A stretch of DNA of 64,000 bases from Arenicola marina. Its lineage: Eukaryota > Annelida > Polychaeta > Arenicolidae. Every line of letters starts with the position of its first letter. Position 1 is the first letter of the stretch. The stretch covers positions 48,577,174 through 48,641,173 of the forward strand of contig OZ025250.1 in the NCBI GenBank assembly GCA_964019135.1, given 5' to 3'. A program made the translations under genes and the position numbers. The notes beneath the pieces are model-generated. The model did not search any database and was not told the origin of the DNA. It was given only the letters and a program-made list of their open reading frames with translations. Below, in pieces: positions 29,975 to 39,965 of the stretch.

Positions 29975-32758
29975 AATACATAACAAATATGCAAATTTTA
30001 GTATTTAGATCTTTAAAAAAATATGTGTACAAATAAATATAAAAATGATAGAAATTAAATACTTTGACAGGGTGGAAGTCCCACGGCCAGGCGCCCCATC
30101 CTTGGCAGCGGCCTTCTCATCCGGACCATTCCCGTCCTGGTATCGGTCAATGTTGAGCCGACTCCTGAAGGATCCCAGGACTGTTATTGGCGAGGAGCTC
30201 CTGGGTTCTGAAGAGGATTCGGCAAGAGCGCCGCCAGGGACGCGTCTGGAGCCGGACACGACAGGACTTCCAAGGTCATCTGGGTCGATAATGCTGTAAC
30301 ATAATTACGATAATAAAATATATTTCAAAAACTAATAATAAAAATAAAAAATAATAATAAACGAAAGATTATGAGAACGCCTTCCTCAGTTTTTGGACTT
30401 GAAATTATATGTGCCAGAAGCTATACTACAGACCAGTAATTACTCATGCAAAAATTATAAGCATTTACAAAAAAATTGGAAATGGAGGTATTAATTACAA
30501 TTCTACACAACAGTGGATATATATATATTTTCAAAAAGTAATACAAAATTTTTCAAACTATACAAGTTGATGTATGTGGATAATTATATTACAAGACTAC
30601 AGTGGGTTTGCTACCTTATTGTTGACGGCCGCTCACTGGCCGGCCATGACTCGTCAAACTTCTCAGGACTTGCATCCAGCTCTCCAACTGACGGCAACTG
30701 AGACAGTTTGCCAAATCTGGGCATCCCCTTCAGAAAATCTTTATCCCCAGCATGTAGGTCCCCATCGCGATCAGCCGCCCTCAAGCGACTGGGGCTAAGA
30801 TGCACCTGCAGGGTCATTTGCAGACGGATTAAACATTTAGTGGCCGTGTGAGCACCTGCAAAACCATAATCTGACAATCAAATGCCTTTGTTCTAATGTT
30901 CCATGTAATGAGTCAGTCTTAGCTTTTGAATAAGTCTCAATATGGTCACTAGGAATATACAGTGAAAGATTAAGGCTTGCCATATATATATGTATATATG
31001 TAAGTAACCAGGTAATATGAGACACCAGTGACATACAAGAGGAAAAAGGCTCAGCTTCTTACCTGTTTCTGTTGCAATGACAGATCTCTCAGAGGCGACG
31101 GATGATAAAATGTTTTTGGAAGTGGCTGTTCATAAAAAGGGTCCTTGCTGGAAAAGAATAATGATATCAAAATTCAGTATAAAATTGTGAGCATCAAACC
31201 ATTTCAGCGAAAATTTGATAAGTCAGTTAATTAAAGATAACTTAATCAAGATATGATGTTAATAAGGGACATCACGCACGCTTTGCCCGGAACTGCTGAA
31301 CATGGCGCATGACGGGTTGCATCTACAACCCAGATGGACTTCTGCAGCTAAATCCCTTGCAGATACGATTCATACCTTGTCCAAAGCAGTGACACAGTTG
31401 CCTCCACTGCTTCCCCCCCTACCAGTCTCCACCTCCCCCAACCCCCCACCACCTCCCCCCACCTACTGCTGCCTACCCCCCTCCCATCTTCTACTGTACT
31501 CCTGTTAATAATGGGTGCAGATATCAGTGTATGGACAATAGCCTCAGTGTTCATTCCCTGTGAATGCTTATTCAATACGGCATGGCAAGCAAATATAAAT
31601 ATGCTTGAAAATGACACCCAAAATACAGATCATTTGACAACATAAGAAGGGCATGAGCACCGAGGCGTGTATGCGTCACCAAGTATATTCGCACATGAGC
31701 GAACTGCCATATTTGCTAATCATTGCGCACAGCGAGACAGTTGAAGCAGCAGACTAAATCACCTTGCGTACCTTTATAATATGAGCAAAACATGTCAACT
31801 AAAAGGTTAGATAATAGATTAAGTTTCATAGAATACGGAAATGGTAAGGTCTATGCATACTACTACCAGAAAGTAATTTGAATTTATTTATTTTTAATAA
31901 CCCATTTGATTTTGGCGGCAGCGTCAATGCGCTGCTTCAGGACCCTTACTGGCCTTATCCTAGGTCAGTAAAGAGGAGCTTGTGACTCCTGGGTCCCTCG
32001 GGGCTAGGTGTGAATGGTGTGGTTGGGAAACTCCACAGGCGCCGCAGATCAACTGACACTAGCCCTGGAACATGGCCCACCGGCCGCAGGGCGGACAGAA
32101 GGGCCATGGATTAACGATCCAGCCTGTCGTCCAATAGCAGGGGGTGGTGACAATGATTTCTGGATTTCACAAAAACGTGATGGAGACGGCACATATCATT
32201 CACATATTCATGTCCAGTATACAATTATGAAGAGTTACGCACAAAGATTGAAGACCCTACGCGCTACTTCCGAATTCATCAGTCCACCAAAGTTCAACCA
32301 AAACAACCCCCCCCCCCGCCTGTGTCAGTCGATCTGCGGTGCCTGCGCCTGTGGCCAGTGTGGGTCGTGGGAAACACGTTCTGACTTGCTAAATAGGCCT
32401 ATTTGTAAGCTTAGATCTAAACTTACACAATTAGATACAAAAACAAACGATATGCCGTTAAGTTTACCATGAATATGTCGCATTTGCGTCTTGTTATACC
32501 TAGTTGTCATGTCGTTCAGCTTGAACAATGCAATAACAGGCTGCAATGACACCCATTAACACAGCAGACACCAGAATCTTTCAAACTCTTGGTTGTTTCC
32601 CTCCATGTTGACACTCGACGCAGAACGAGGCTAGGGAGCGGTTGTTAATTCAGCGACAACGTCAATCTCCAGAAGTATGGCGCTAGTCGTATCCCCAAGC
32701 CCATCGTATCCCCAAGCGTAACCTCAGTTTTACAGGCGGCGTCGTCATCAGACGCCAT
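17134..32758 (-). CDS. PROSER3: PROSER3 ortholog (proline and serine rich 3), 13 coding exons, 961 aa predicted
   Basis: Thirteen minus-strand exons with GT-AG borders join without breaking frame: 36+41+85+191+231+154+89+128+155+216+1245+166+149 bp = 2886 bp, 961 residues plus stop. The identification rests on short blocks that match, in order, the vertebrate PROSER3 (C19orf55) sequence as I remember it: FDESWP (104-109; human FEESWP), KYIERF (195-200; human KYINRF), DFWWL (221-225; identical), LQQRAEKLL (265-273; human LQSRAARLL), and DDILQQWRMRRKLE (336-349; human DDILYQWRQRRKLE). The rest is disordered, rich in Ser, Pro, Gly and acidic residues, with no membrane segment or enzyme fold. As I recall, the human protein is roughly half as long; the extra length is mostly the 415-residue exon 11. 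I know of no established biochemical role. Introns are loaded with minisatellites, three of which overlap splice sites. The 5' end is the least certain part: a shorter start at ATG 32510 is possible. Confidence 0.85.
17675..17840 (-). CDS. PROSER3: PROSER3 exon 12
   Basis: 166 bp, phase 0 to 1. Acceptor TATTTGCAG, donor ATG|GTACGT. Encodes VVGAHLFTSSLDTTDDGQCT and onward to LDDLRFN. Acidic and Ser/Thr-rich. The 35-bp tRNA-like array begins about 140 bp upstream in the preceding intron. Confidence 0.8.
17982..18541 (-). repeat. 35-bp tandem array of a tRNA-like half unit, 16 copies, in PROSER3 intron 11
   Basis: Units start at 17982 and recur every 35 bp. On the minus strand each reads TGCAGACCAACAGGTCG then TGGGTTCGCGCCC: the anticodon-side and T-arm part of the tRNA-like unit found at 13.6 kb, with the B box kept and the A box lost. 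The right-most unit (TGCAGATCAACGGGTCG) is closest to the 89-bp unit. All six frames are almost free of stops here (up to 278 codons), which is a repeat artefact. Confidence 0.93.
18761..18973 (+). repeat. 19-bp minisatellite in PROSER3 intron 11
   Basis: Units of GATGATGTGTCACATGCTA, some shortened to 16 bp by loss of GAT, about 11 copies, decaying on the right (ATACTAGATAATATG). Confidence 0.9.
18974..19849. other. PROSER3 intron 11, remaining part
   Basis: Nothing coding. Contains a 20-bp direct repeat (ATGTCCCATTATTTTTTCGG) three times at 19687-19746, and otherwise AT-rich intronic sequence. Confidence 0.6.
19850..21094 (-). CDS. PROSER3: PROSER3 exon 11, large 415-codon disordered exon
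   Basis: 1245 bp, phase 0 to 0. Acceptor TTGATTGCAG, donor GAG|GTAGGT. Residues about 519-574 are a glycine repeat (GGGRQPEG/GGGRSAEG type). Residues about 658-685 combine an acidic run (EDEEDES) with a predicted helix (FELMKAKHLRNIREEQLSS). The rest is Ser/Pro/Arg-rich with basic patches (RRSRHKSKVK, KKRGSKVK). It is probably disordered throughout. Confidence 0.85.
20699..20866 (-). repeat. Coding 24-27 bp minisatellite in exon 11
   Basis: Encodes successive GGGR-x-x-EG units (about six, 8-9 residues each; one interrupted by PIKGE). Period is a multiple of three, so copy-number change keeps frame. It is a length-variable region candidate. Confidence 0.75.
21445..21690 (-). repeat. 48-bp minisatellite x 5 carrying the exon 10 donor site
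   Basis: Units begin at 21445, 21493, 21541, 21589 and 21637, with the exon 10 edge as a sixth partial copy. On the minus strand each contains CCAACGCGACCCC, then the donor CTCAG|GTCAGTCAA, then ACGACTTAGGTTTCCAGG. In the coding frame the intronic part meets a stop (TAG) after six codons, so use of a downstream copy of the donor would end translation. Confidence 0.93.
21668..21883 (-). CDS. PROSER3: PROSER3 exon 10, flanked by splice-site repeats on both sides
   Basis: 216 bp, phase 0 to 0, 72 residues. Acceptor ATGACTACAG, donor CAG|GTCAGTCAA. Encodes VTEANVDVRLAEFRRQLARG, then an internal 10-residue repeat (LGQSVGQGPR, LGQSVEQGPG), then a Pro/Thr/Arg tail. Its 5' border lies in the 49-bp array and its 3' border in the 48-bp array. 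Confidence 0.82.
21856..22639 (-). repeat. 49-bp minisatellite x 16 carrying the exon 10 acceptor site
   Basis: Units start at 21856 and recur every 49 bp. On the minus strand each contains TTCATGACTACAG| and 28 bp of exon 10 sequence (GTGACGGAGGCCAATG...GTCAGGC). The unit nearest the exon supplies the real acceptor at 21884; 15 more lie upstream. The junction CAG|GTGACG also fits a 5' splice site. Variation is slight, mainly CTCCGTC/CTATGTC. Confidence 0.95.
23046..23200 (-). CDS. PROSER3: PROSER3 exon 9, DDILQQWRMRRKLE block
   Basis: 155 bp, phase 1 to 0. Acceptor CTGTTCCAG, donor AAG|GTGAGT. Encodes LDERGVRLQRPLGDSG, then DDILQQWRMRRKLEAIRAKG. A basic helix with Trp at its centre; the vertebrate block is DDILYQWRQRRKLEQAQ. 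Confidence 0.9.
23201..23740. other. PROSER3 intron 8, degenerate short repeats
   Basis: From about 23420 to 23680 the plus strand is full of variants of TTTATCACTCA and CAGTTTATGAC at irregular spacing, an old decayed minisatellite. No coding potential seen. Confidence 0.6.
23741..23868 (-). CDS. PROSER3: PROSER3 exon 8, whose acceptor is inside the 86-bp array
   Basis: 128 bp, phase 2 to 1. Acceptor GGTTGTAG, donor GAAG|GTACGG. Encodes ESSLNSSEPIVSTDGLLSSN and onward to TRVRDEG; the SSxxSxDGLS pattern matches the vertebrate Ser-rich block. The first 38 bp and the intron bases before them are the last unit of a 52-copy tandem repeat, so the real acceptor has 51 near-identical upstream copies. 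A second in-frame AG lies 9 bp further in. Confidence 0.85.
23831..28299 (-). repeat. 86-bp minisatellite x 52 carrying the exon 8 acceptor site
   Basis: The 86-bp unit runs for 4.5 kb. On the minus strand it reads ATGGTGACGGTTGTAG| then GGAGAGCAGCCTCCACTC and on to TCGTCAGCA: 48 bp of intron end plus 38 bp of exon start. The unit at 23831 is the real exon 8 border; 51 others lie upstream in intron 7. Variation is mostly CACTCC/AACTCC in the exon-derived part and AACATTACACCACATC/ACCATTACACCGTATC in the intron part. Long runs of identical units suggest recent homogenisation. Confidence 0.96.
28683..28771 (-). CDS. PROSER3: PROSER3 exon 7
   Basis: 89 bp, phase 0 to 2. Acceptor GTTAACAAG, donor TC|GTGAGTACC. 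Encodes GSLQDHDRLQQGDEETEKLQ followed by QRAEKLLAKS, a likely amphipathic helix equivalent to LSLQSRAARLLKRS in vertebrates. Confidence 0.85.
28772..29739. other. PROSER3 intron 6
   Basis: No repeat array. Poly-G tract near 29132. Frames on both strands (28742-29071, 29185-29430) have no recognisable domain and lie inside an intron whose flanking exons join in phase, so I treat them as non-coding. Confidence 0.6.
29740..29893 (-). CDS. PROSER3: PROSER3 exon 6, KYIERF and DFWWL blocks
   Basis: 154 bp, phase 2 to 0. Acceptor TTTAATTTAAG, donor AAAG|GTCAGT. Encodes YIERFRSGMPQSRADREHKR and TDPKDFWWLRKRDPDESS. These are the most distinctive PROSER3 blocks and the main basis for the gene name. 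Confidence 0.9.
29941..29964. repeat. TA microsatellite in PROSER3 intron 5
   Basis: About twelve TA units in an AT-rich short intron. Confidence 0.85.
30063..30293 (-). CDS. PROSER3: PROSER3 exon 5
   Basis: 231 bp, phase 2 to 2. Acceptor TATGTTACAG, donor AAA|GTATTT. Starts SIIDPDDLGSPVVSGSRR and is rich in Ser, Gly and Asp; low complexity is expected for this family. Its split last codon joins exon 6 to make KYIERF. Confidence 0.82.
30615..30805 (-). CDS. PROSER3: PROSER3 exon 4, FDESWP block
   Basis: 191 bp, phase 0 to 2. Acceptor ACCCTGCAG; donor ATAAG|GTAGCA. Encodes LSPSR near the start and SPEKFDESWPAS near the end, corresponding to LSPSR and SPELFEESWPSS in the vertebrate protein. 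An alternative AG 51 bp upstream would put a stop in frame. Confidence 0.88.
31063..31147 (-). CDS. PROSER3: PROSER3 exon 3
   Basis: 85 bp, phase 2 to phase 0, acceptor CTTTTCCAG, donor CAG|GTAAGAA. Encodes (S)KDPFYEQPLPKTFYHPSP and RDLSLQQKQ. Matches the human pattern of SPF, a Pro/aromatic stretch, and Y-x-P-S. Confidence 0.8.
31148..32499. other. PROSER3 intron 2
   Basis: About 1.35 kb. Contains a C-rich stretch (31400-31500) and a poly-C run near 32309. A plus-strand frame of 152 codons (32014-32472) has a few protein-like stretches but no recognised domain and overlaps PROSER3 on the opposite strand. Confidence 0.55.
32500..32540 (-). CDS. PROSER3: PROSER3 exon 2
   Basis: Acceptor CATTGCAG and donor AG|GTATAAC. 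Encodes PVIALFKLNDMTT and ends in phase 2. PVIALFKLND followed by exon 3's KDPF resembles PVFSIQDSPF at the human N-terminus, which supports including this exon. Confidence 0.6.
32723..32758 (-). CDS. PROSER3: PROSER3 exon 1 (putative start exon)
   Basis: ATG at 32758 followed by MASDDDAACKTE, then donor GAG|GTTACG. GC-rich, with a G at +4. It ends in phase 0, which fits exon 2. It is short and its donor departs from consensus at +3, so the assignment is tentative. If it is wrong, translation would start at the in-frame ATG at 32510 in exon 2 (MTT). Confidence 0.45.
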
Positions 32759-33213
32759 ATAGGATGTGGAACATTGCATAAAGAGGGGGGTAAGAGGGGT
32801 ATCTCATCTCGGATCACAGAAATAAAATTCCTCAATCCCGCATCACGAAATAAGCATCACGGCAGTTCACGATCCCGGAAATAAAGTGCCCATGATCGAC
32901 AGATCACGGAAATAAGCAGACTTGATTTTTATGTAACGTTAATTATTCAAATTCGCCCGCCATATTGTGACACAAAGCTGGCATGGTAACAGTTTGTTCA
33001 CATAAATATCTACGGAGAAAAACTTTGAACCGTATGACAACGGTTTCGTCCTTACTAAGCGAATACAAAGAGTTCAATATAGTCTTGATTCTCTAAAATC
33101 CCCATTCATCAGTTATCAGGGCCGAATACATACCTACTGTAGCTGTATTACCTAAATTCCATATATAAACGCAATTAACACGAGGGTTCATGTACTAAAC
33201 AAACAACAGGTTT
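32759..33213 (-). promoter_or_regulatory. Likely PROSER3 5' flank, promoter not resolved
   Basis: Immediately upstream of the putative first exon. No TATA box at a convincing distance. 32818-32925 has several loose copies of ATCACGGAAATAA. The transcription start cannot be placed from sequence alone. Confidence 0.35.
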
Positions 33214-33552
33214 AGCCCAGCAAGCACGATCGTCGAAATGACGTGAAAATCACGTCGAAATCTGGTCCCTGCCAACACGTGCGCCACACACGTGAATTCA
33301 CCATCAATATGACGTGATGCATTTGACGTGTGCGAACGACGTGTTTATTGTCACGTCGATAACTGGTGTCCTAAATCACGTAAAGTTCACGTGTTTATTG
33401 TCACGTCGATAACTGGTGTCCCAACGAAATCACGTAAAGTTCTCGTGATTTTTTCCCGATTAGAAAGACGTGCGATGTCTAACGTCGTTATCACGTGTTA
33501 AGAACCACGTGTTCCGCTCACGGTTAAAGAAAATCACGTAGTTTTTACGCCT
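33214..33552. repeat. ACGT-rich element with about 17 ACGT cores
   Basis: Begins GCCCAGCAAGCACG and contains about seventeen ACGT tetramers in 340 bp, many as CACGTG, TGACGTG or TCACGTC, and a 50-bp direct repeat (GTGTTTATTGTCACGTCG at 33341 and 33391). It may be a short interspersed element: similar sequences beginning CCAGCAA and studded with ACGTT are, from memory, common in many invertebrate genomes. It could equally act as a cluster of bHLH/bZIP binding sites. Confidence 0.55.
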
Positions 33553-33930
33553 TGACGATGTGAATACCATTATTTATTTTCATATTAGAAGGCTTTATAT
33601 CGACTTGAAAAGAACCGTGCAAAACTGCTCATGTCGAGATAACATTCCATTTATTATTTATTATTTAGGTTATTTTTACGTATACGTTGTGCATATATAC
33701 AATAAAGCGCATAAGCACGAATATGTATACGGAGACGTCGAATAGGTTCAAATGAGTCAACAAGCAGCCGGTTAAGTGCTAAATATACAATTAAAAAGGC
33801 TAGCTGTAACAAAACAATTGACAAAAACGTTTGCTTAAATAACTTTAATCTAGTCATAAAGAACAAAAACGCTACTTGATGCCCTAAAGGGTGGACACTT
33901 GTGATGAAAAAGATACCCGTATAGATATAG
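33553..33930. other. Unique AT-rich spacer before the satellite
   Basis: No gene or repeat recognised. Ends at the first satellite unit. Confidence 0.55.
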
Positions 33931-36900
33931 AGGCCATCCCCTGACGCCCATGACATGGCGATCCCCTGCCGCCCATGACATGGCCATCCCCTGCCGCCCA
34001 TGACATGGCCATCCCCTGCCGCCCATGACATAGCCATCCCCTGCCGCCCATGCATGACATGGCGATCCCCTGCCGCCCATGACATGGCCATCCCCTGACG
34101 CCCATGACATGGCGATCCCCTGCCGCCCATGACATGGCCATCCCCTGCCGCCCATGACATGGCCATCCCCGGCCGCCCATGACATGGCCCTCCCCTGCCG
34201 CCCATGACATGGCCCTCCCCTGCCGCCCATGGCATGGCCATCCCCAGCCACCCATAACATGGCCATCCCCTGCCGCCCATGACATGGCCATCCCCTGCCG
34301 CCCATGACATGCCCATCCCCTGCCGCCCATGACATGGCATGACATGGTCATCCCCTGCCGCCCATGACATGAGACAACCCCTGCCGCCCATGACATGGCC
34401 ATCCCCTACCGCCCATGACATGAGACAACCCCTATCGCCAATGACATGAGACAACCCCTATCGCCAATGATATGGCAATCCCCATGACATGGCCATCCTC
34501 TGCGCCCATGACATGGCCATCCCCTGACGCCCATGACATGGTCATCGACTGCCGCCCATGACATGGCCATCTCCTGCGGCCCATCACATGGCCATCCCCT
34601 GCCGCCCATCACATGGCCATCCCCTGCCGCCCATGACAAGGCCATCCCCTGCCGCCCATGACATGGCCATCTGCCGCCGCCCATGACATGGCGATCCCCT
34701 GCCGCCCATGACATGGCCATCCCCTGCCGCCCATGACATGGTCATCCCCTGCCGCCCATGACATGGCCATCCCCTGCCGCCCATGACATGGCCATCCCCT
34801 GCCGCCCATGACATGGCCATCCCCTGCCGCCCATGACATGGCCATCCCCTGCCGCCCATGACATGGTCATCCCCTGCCGCCCATGACATGGCCATCCCCT
34901 GCCGCCCATGACATGGCCATCCCCTGCCGCCCATGACATGGTCATCCCCTGCCGCCCATGACATGGCCATCCCCTGCCGCCCATGACATGGCCATCCCCT
35001 GCCGCCCATGACATGGCCATCACCTACCGCCCATGACATGGACATCCTCTGCCGCCCATGACATGGACATCGTCTGCCGCCCATAACATGGCCATCCCCT
35101 GCCGCCCATGACATGGCCATCCCCTGCCGCCCATGACATGGCCATCCCCTGCCGCCCATGACATGGTCATCCCCTGCCGCCCATGCATGACATGGCCATC
35201 CCCTGCCGCCCATGACATGGCCATCCCCTGCCGCCCATGACATGGCCATCACCTACCGCCCATGACATGGACATCCTCTGCCGCCCATGACATGGACATC
35301 GTCTGCCGCCCATGACATGGCCATCCCCTGCCGCCCATGACATGGCCATCCCCTGCCGCCCATGACATGGCCATCCCCTGCCGCCCATGACATGGCCATC
35401 CCCTGCCGCCCATGACATGGCCATCCCCTGCCGCCCATGATATGGCCATTCCCTGCCGCCCATGACATGGCCATTCCCTGCCGCCCATGACATGGCCATC
35501 CCCTGCCGCCCATGACATGGCCATCCCCTGCCGCCCATGACATGGTCATCCCCTGCCGCCCATGACATGGTCATCCCCTGCCGCCTATGACATGGCAATC
35601 TCCTGCCGCCCATGACATGGCCATCCCCTGCCGCCCATGCATGACATGGCCATCCCCTGCCGCCCATGCATGACATGGCCATCCCCTGTCGCCTATGCAT
35701 GACATGGCCATCCCCTGCCGCCTATGCATGACATGGCCATCCCCTGCCGCCCATGCATGACATGGCCATCCCCTGCCGCCCATGCATGACATGGCCATCC
35801 CCTGCCGCCCATGCATGGCATGGCCATCCCCTGCCGCCCATGACATGGCCATCCCCTGCCGCCCGTGACATGGCCATCCCCTGCCGCCCATGACATGGCC
35901 ATCCCCTGCCGCCCATGACATGGCCATCCCCTGCCGCCCATGACATGGCCATCCCCTGCCGCCCATGACATGGCCATCCCCTGCCGCCCATGACATGGCC
36001 ATCCCCTGCCGCCCATGACATGGCCATCCCCTGCCGCCCATGACATGGTCATCCCCTGACGCCCATGACATGGCCATTCCCTGCCGCCCATGACATGGCC
36101 ATCCCCTGCCGCCCATGACATGGCCCTCCCCTGCCGCCCATGACATGGCCATCCCCTGACGCCCATGACATGGCCCTCCCCTGCCGCCCATGACATGGCC
36201 AATCCCTGCCGCCCATGACATGGCCATTCCCTGCCGCCCATGACATGGCCATCCCCTGCCGCCCATGACATGGCCATCCCCTGCCGCCCATGACATGGTC
36301 ATCCCCTGCCGCCCATGACATGGCCATCCCCGGCCGCCCATGACATGGCCATCCCCTGCCGCCCATGACATGGCCATCCCCTGCCGCCCATGATATGGCC
36401 ATTCCCTGCCGCCCATGACATGGCCATTCCCTGCCGCCCATGACATGGCCATCCCCTGCCGCCCATGACATGGCCATCCCCTGCCGCCCATGACATGGTC
36501 ATCCCCTGCCGCCCATGACATGGTCATCCCCTGCCGCCTATGACATGGCAATCTCCTGCCGCCCATGACATGGCCATCCCCTGCCGCCCATGACATGGTC
36601 ATTCCCTGCCGCCCATGACATGGCCATCCCCTGCCGCCCATGCATGACATGGCCATCCCCTGCCGCCCATGACATGGCCATCCCCTGCCGCCCATGACAT
36701 GGTCATCCCCTGCCGCCCATGCATGACATGGCCATTCCCTGCCGCCCATGACATGGCCATTCCCTGCCGCCCATGACATGGCCATTCCCTGCCGCCCATG
36801 ACATGGCCATCCCCGGCCGCCCATGACATGGCCATCCCCTGCCGCCCATGACATGGTCATCCCCTGCCGCCCATGACATGGCCATCCCCTGCCGCCCATG

Positions 36901-37399
36901 ACATGGCCATCCCCTGCCGCCCATGACATGGCCATCCCCGGCCGCCCATGACATGGTCCTCCCCTGCCGCCCATGACATGGCCATTCCCTGCCGCCCATG
37001 ACATGGCCATCCCCTGCCGCCCATGCATGACATGGCCATCCCCTGCCGCCCATGACATGGCCATCCCCTGCCGCCCATGACATGGTCATCCCCTGCCGCC
37101 CATGCATGACATGGCCATCCCCTGCCGCCCATGACATGGTCATCCCCTGCCGCCCATGACATGGCCATCTCCTGCGGCCCATCACATGGCCATCCCCTGC
37201 CGCCCATCACATGGCCATCCCCTGCCGCCCATGACAAGGCCATCCCCTGCCGCCCATGACATGGCCATCTGCCGCCGCCCATGACATGGCGATCCCCTGC
37301 CGCCCATGACATGGTCATCCCCTGCCGCCAATGCATGACATGGCCATCCCCTGCCGCCCATGACATGGCCATCCCCTGCCGCCCATGACATGGCCATCC

Positions 37400-39965
37400 C
37401 CTGCCGCCCATGACATGGCCATCACCTACCGCCCATGACATGGACATCCTCTGCCGCCCATGACATGGACATCGTCTGCCGCCCAAGACATGGCCATCCC
37501 CTGCCGCCCATGACATGGCCATCCCCTGCCGCCCATGACATGGACATCCCCTGCCGCCGATGACATGGCCATCTCCTGCCACCCATGACATGGCCATCCC
37601 CTGCCGCCCATGACATGGACATCCTCTGCCGCCCATGACATGGCCATCCCCGGACGCCCATGACATGGCCATCCCCTGCCGCCCATCACATGGCCATCCC
37701 ATGCCGCCCATGACATGGTCATATGCATCCCCTGGTGCCCATGACATGGCCATCCCCCGCCGCCCATGACAATGCCATTCCCGGCTGCCCATGACATGAC
37801 CATCCCCTGCCGCCCATGACATGGCCATTCCCTGCCGCCTATGACATGGCCATCCCCTGCCGCCCATGGACATGGCCATCCCCCGCCGCCCATGACAAGG
37901 CCATTCCCGGCCGCCCATGACATGGTCATCCCCTGCCGCCTATAATATGGCCATCCCCTGCCGCCCATGACATGGCCATCCCCTGCCGCCCATGACATGG
38001 TCATCCCCTGCCGCCCATGACATGGCCATCCCCTGCCGCCCATGACATGGCAATCCCCTGCCGCCTAAGACATGGCAATCCGCCGCCGCCCATGACATGG
38101 CCCTCCCCTGCCGCCCATGACATGGCCAATCCCTGCCGCCCATGACATGGCCATTCCCTGCCGCCCATGACATGGCCATCCCCTGCCGCCCATGACATGG
38201 CCATCCCCTGCCGCCCATGACATGGTCATCCCCTGCCGCCCATGACATGGCCATCCCCGGCCGCCCATGACATGGCCATCCCCTGCCGCCCATGACATGG
38301 CCATCCCCTGCCGCCCATGATATGGCCATTCCCTGCCGCCCATGACATGGCCATTCCCTGCCGCCCATGACATGGCCATCCCCTGCCGCCCATGACATGG
38401 CCATCCCCTGCCGCCCATGACATGGTCATCCCCTGCCGCCCATGACATGGTCATCCCCTGCCGCCTATGACATGGCAATCTCCTGCCGCCCATGACATGG
38501 CCATCCCCTGCCGCCCATGACATGGTCATTCCCTGCCGCCCATGACATGGCCATCCCCTGCCGCCCATGCATGACATGGCCATCCCCTGCCGCCCATGAC
38601 ATGGCCATCCCCTGCCGCCCATGACATGGTCATCCCCTGCCGCCCATGCATGACATGGTCATCCCCTGCCGCCAATGCATGACATGGCCATTCCCTGCCG
38701 CCCATGACATGGCCATTCCCTGCCGCCCATGACATGGCCATCCCCTGCCGCCCATGACATGGCCATCACCTACCGCCCATGACATGGACATCCTCTGCCG
38801 CCCATGACATGGACATCGTCTGCCGCCCAAGACATGGCCATCCCCTGCCGCCCATGACATGGCCATCCCCTGCCGCCCATGACATGGACATCCCCTGCCG
38901 CCGATGACATGGCCATCTCCTGCCACCCATGACATGGCCATCCCCTGCCGCCCATGACATGGACATCCTCTGCCGCCCATGACATGGCCATCCCCGGACG
39001 CCCATGACATGGCCATCCCCTGCCGCCCATCACATGGCCATCCCATGCCGCCCATGACATGGTCATATGCATCCCCTGGTGCCCATGACATGGCCATCCC
39101 CCGCCGCCCATGACAATGCCATTCCCGGCTGCCCATGACATGACCATCCCCTGCCGCCCATGACATGGCCATTCCCTGCCGCCTATGACATGGCCATCCC
39201 CTGCCGCCCATGGACATGGCCATCCCCCGCCGCCCATGACAAGGCCATTCCCGGCCGCCCATGACATGGTCATCCCCTGCCGCCTATAATATGGCCATCC
39301 CCTGCCGCCCATGACATGGCCATCCCCTGCCGCCCATGACATGGTCATCCCCTGCCGCCCATGACATGGCCATCCCCTGCCGCCCATGACATGGCAATCC
39401 CCTGCCGCCTAAGACATGGCAATCCGCCGCCGCCCATGACATGGCCCTCCCCTGCCGCCCATGACATGGCCAATCCCTGCCGCCCATGACATGGCCATTC
39501 CCTGCCGCCCATGACATGGCCATCCCCTGCCGCCCATGACATGGCCATCCCCTGCCGCCCATGACATGGTCATCCCCTGCCGCCCATGACATGGCCATCC
39601 CCGGCCGCCCATGACATGGCCATCCCCTGCCGCCCATGACATGGCCATCCCCTGCCGCCCATGATATGGCCATTCCCTGCCGCCCATGACATGGCCATTC
39701 CCTGCCGCCCATGACATGGCCATCCCCTGCCGCCCATGACATGGCCATCCCCTGCCGCCCATGACATGGTCATCCCCTGCCGCCCATGACATGGTCATCC
39801 CCTGCCGCCTATGACATGGCAATCTCCTGCCGCCCATGACATGGCCATCCCCTGCCGCCCATGACATGGTCATTCCCTGCCGCCCATGACATGGCCATCC
39901 CCTGCCGCCCATGCATGACATGGCCATCCCCTGCCGCCCATGACATGGCCATCCCCTGCCGCCCA
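37400..39965 (-). repeat. Higher-order repeat, 1,344 bp x 2, inside the 25-bp array
   Basis: The same order of variant units recurs at 1,344-bp spacing, for example the boundaries at 37661/39005, 37918/39262, 38043/39387, 38404/39748 and 38429/39773. The two blocks are adjacent and nearly identical, which indicates a recent block duplication. Confidence 0.85.

Noticed and set aside
32014-32472. 152-codon plus-strand frame in PROSER3 intron 2
   Set aside because: No domain, passes through a poly-C tract, and there are no supporting signals.
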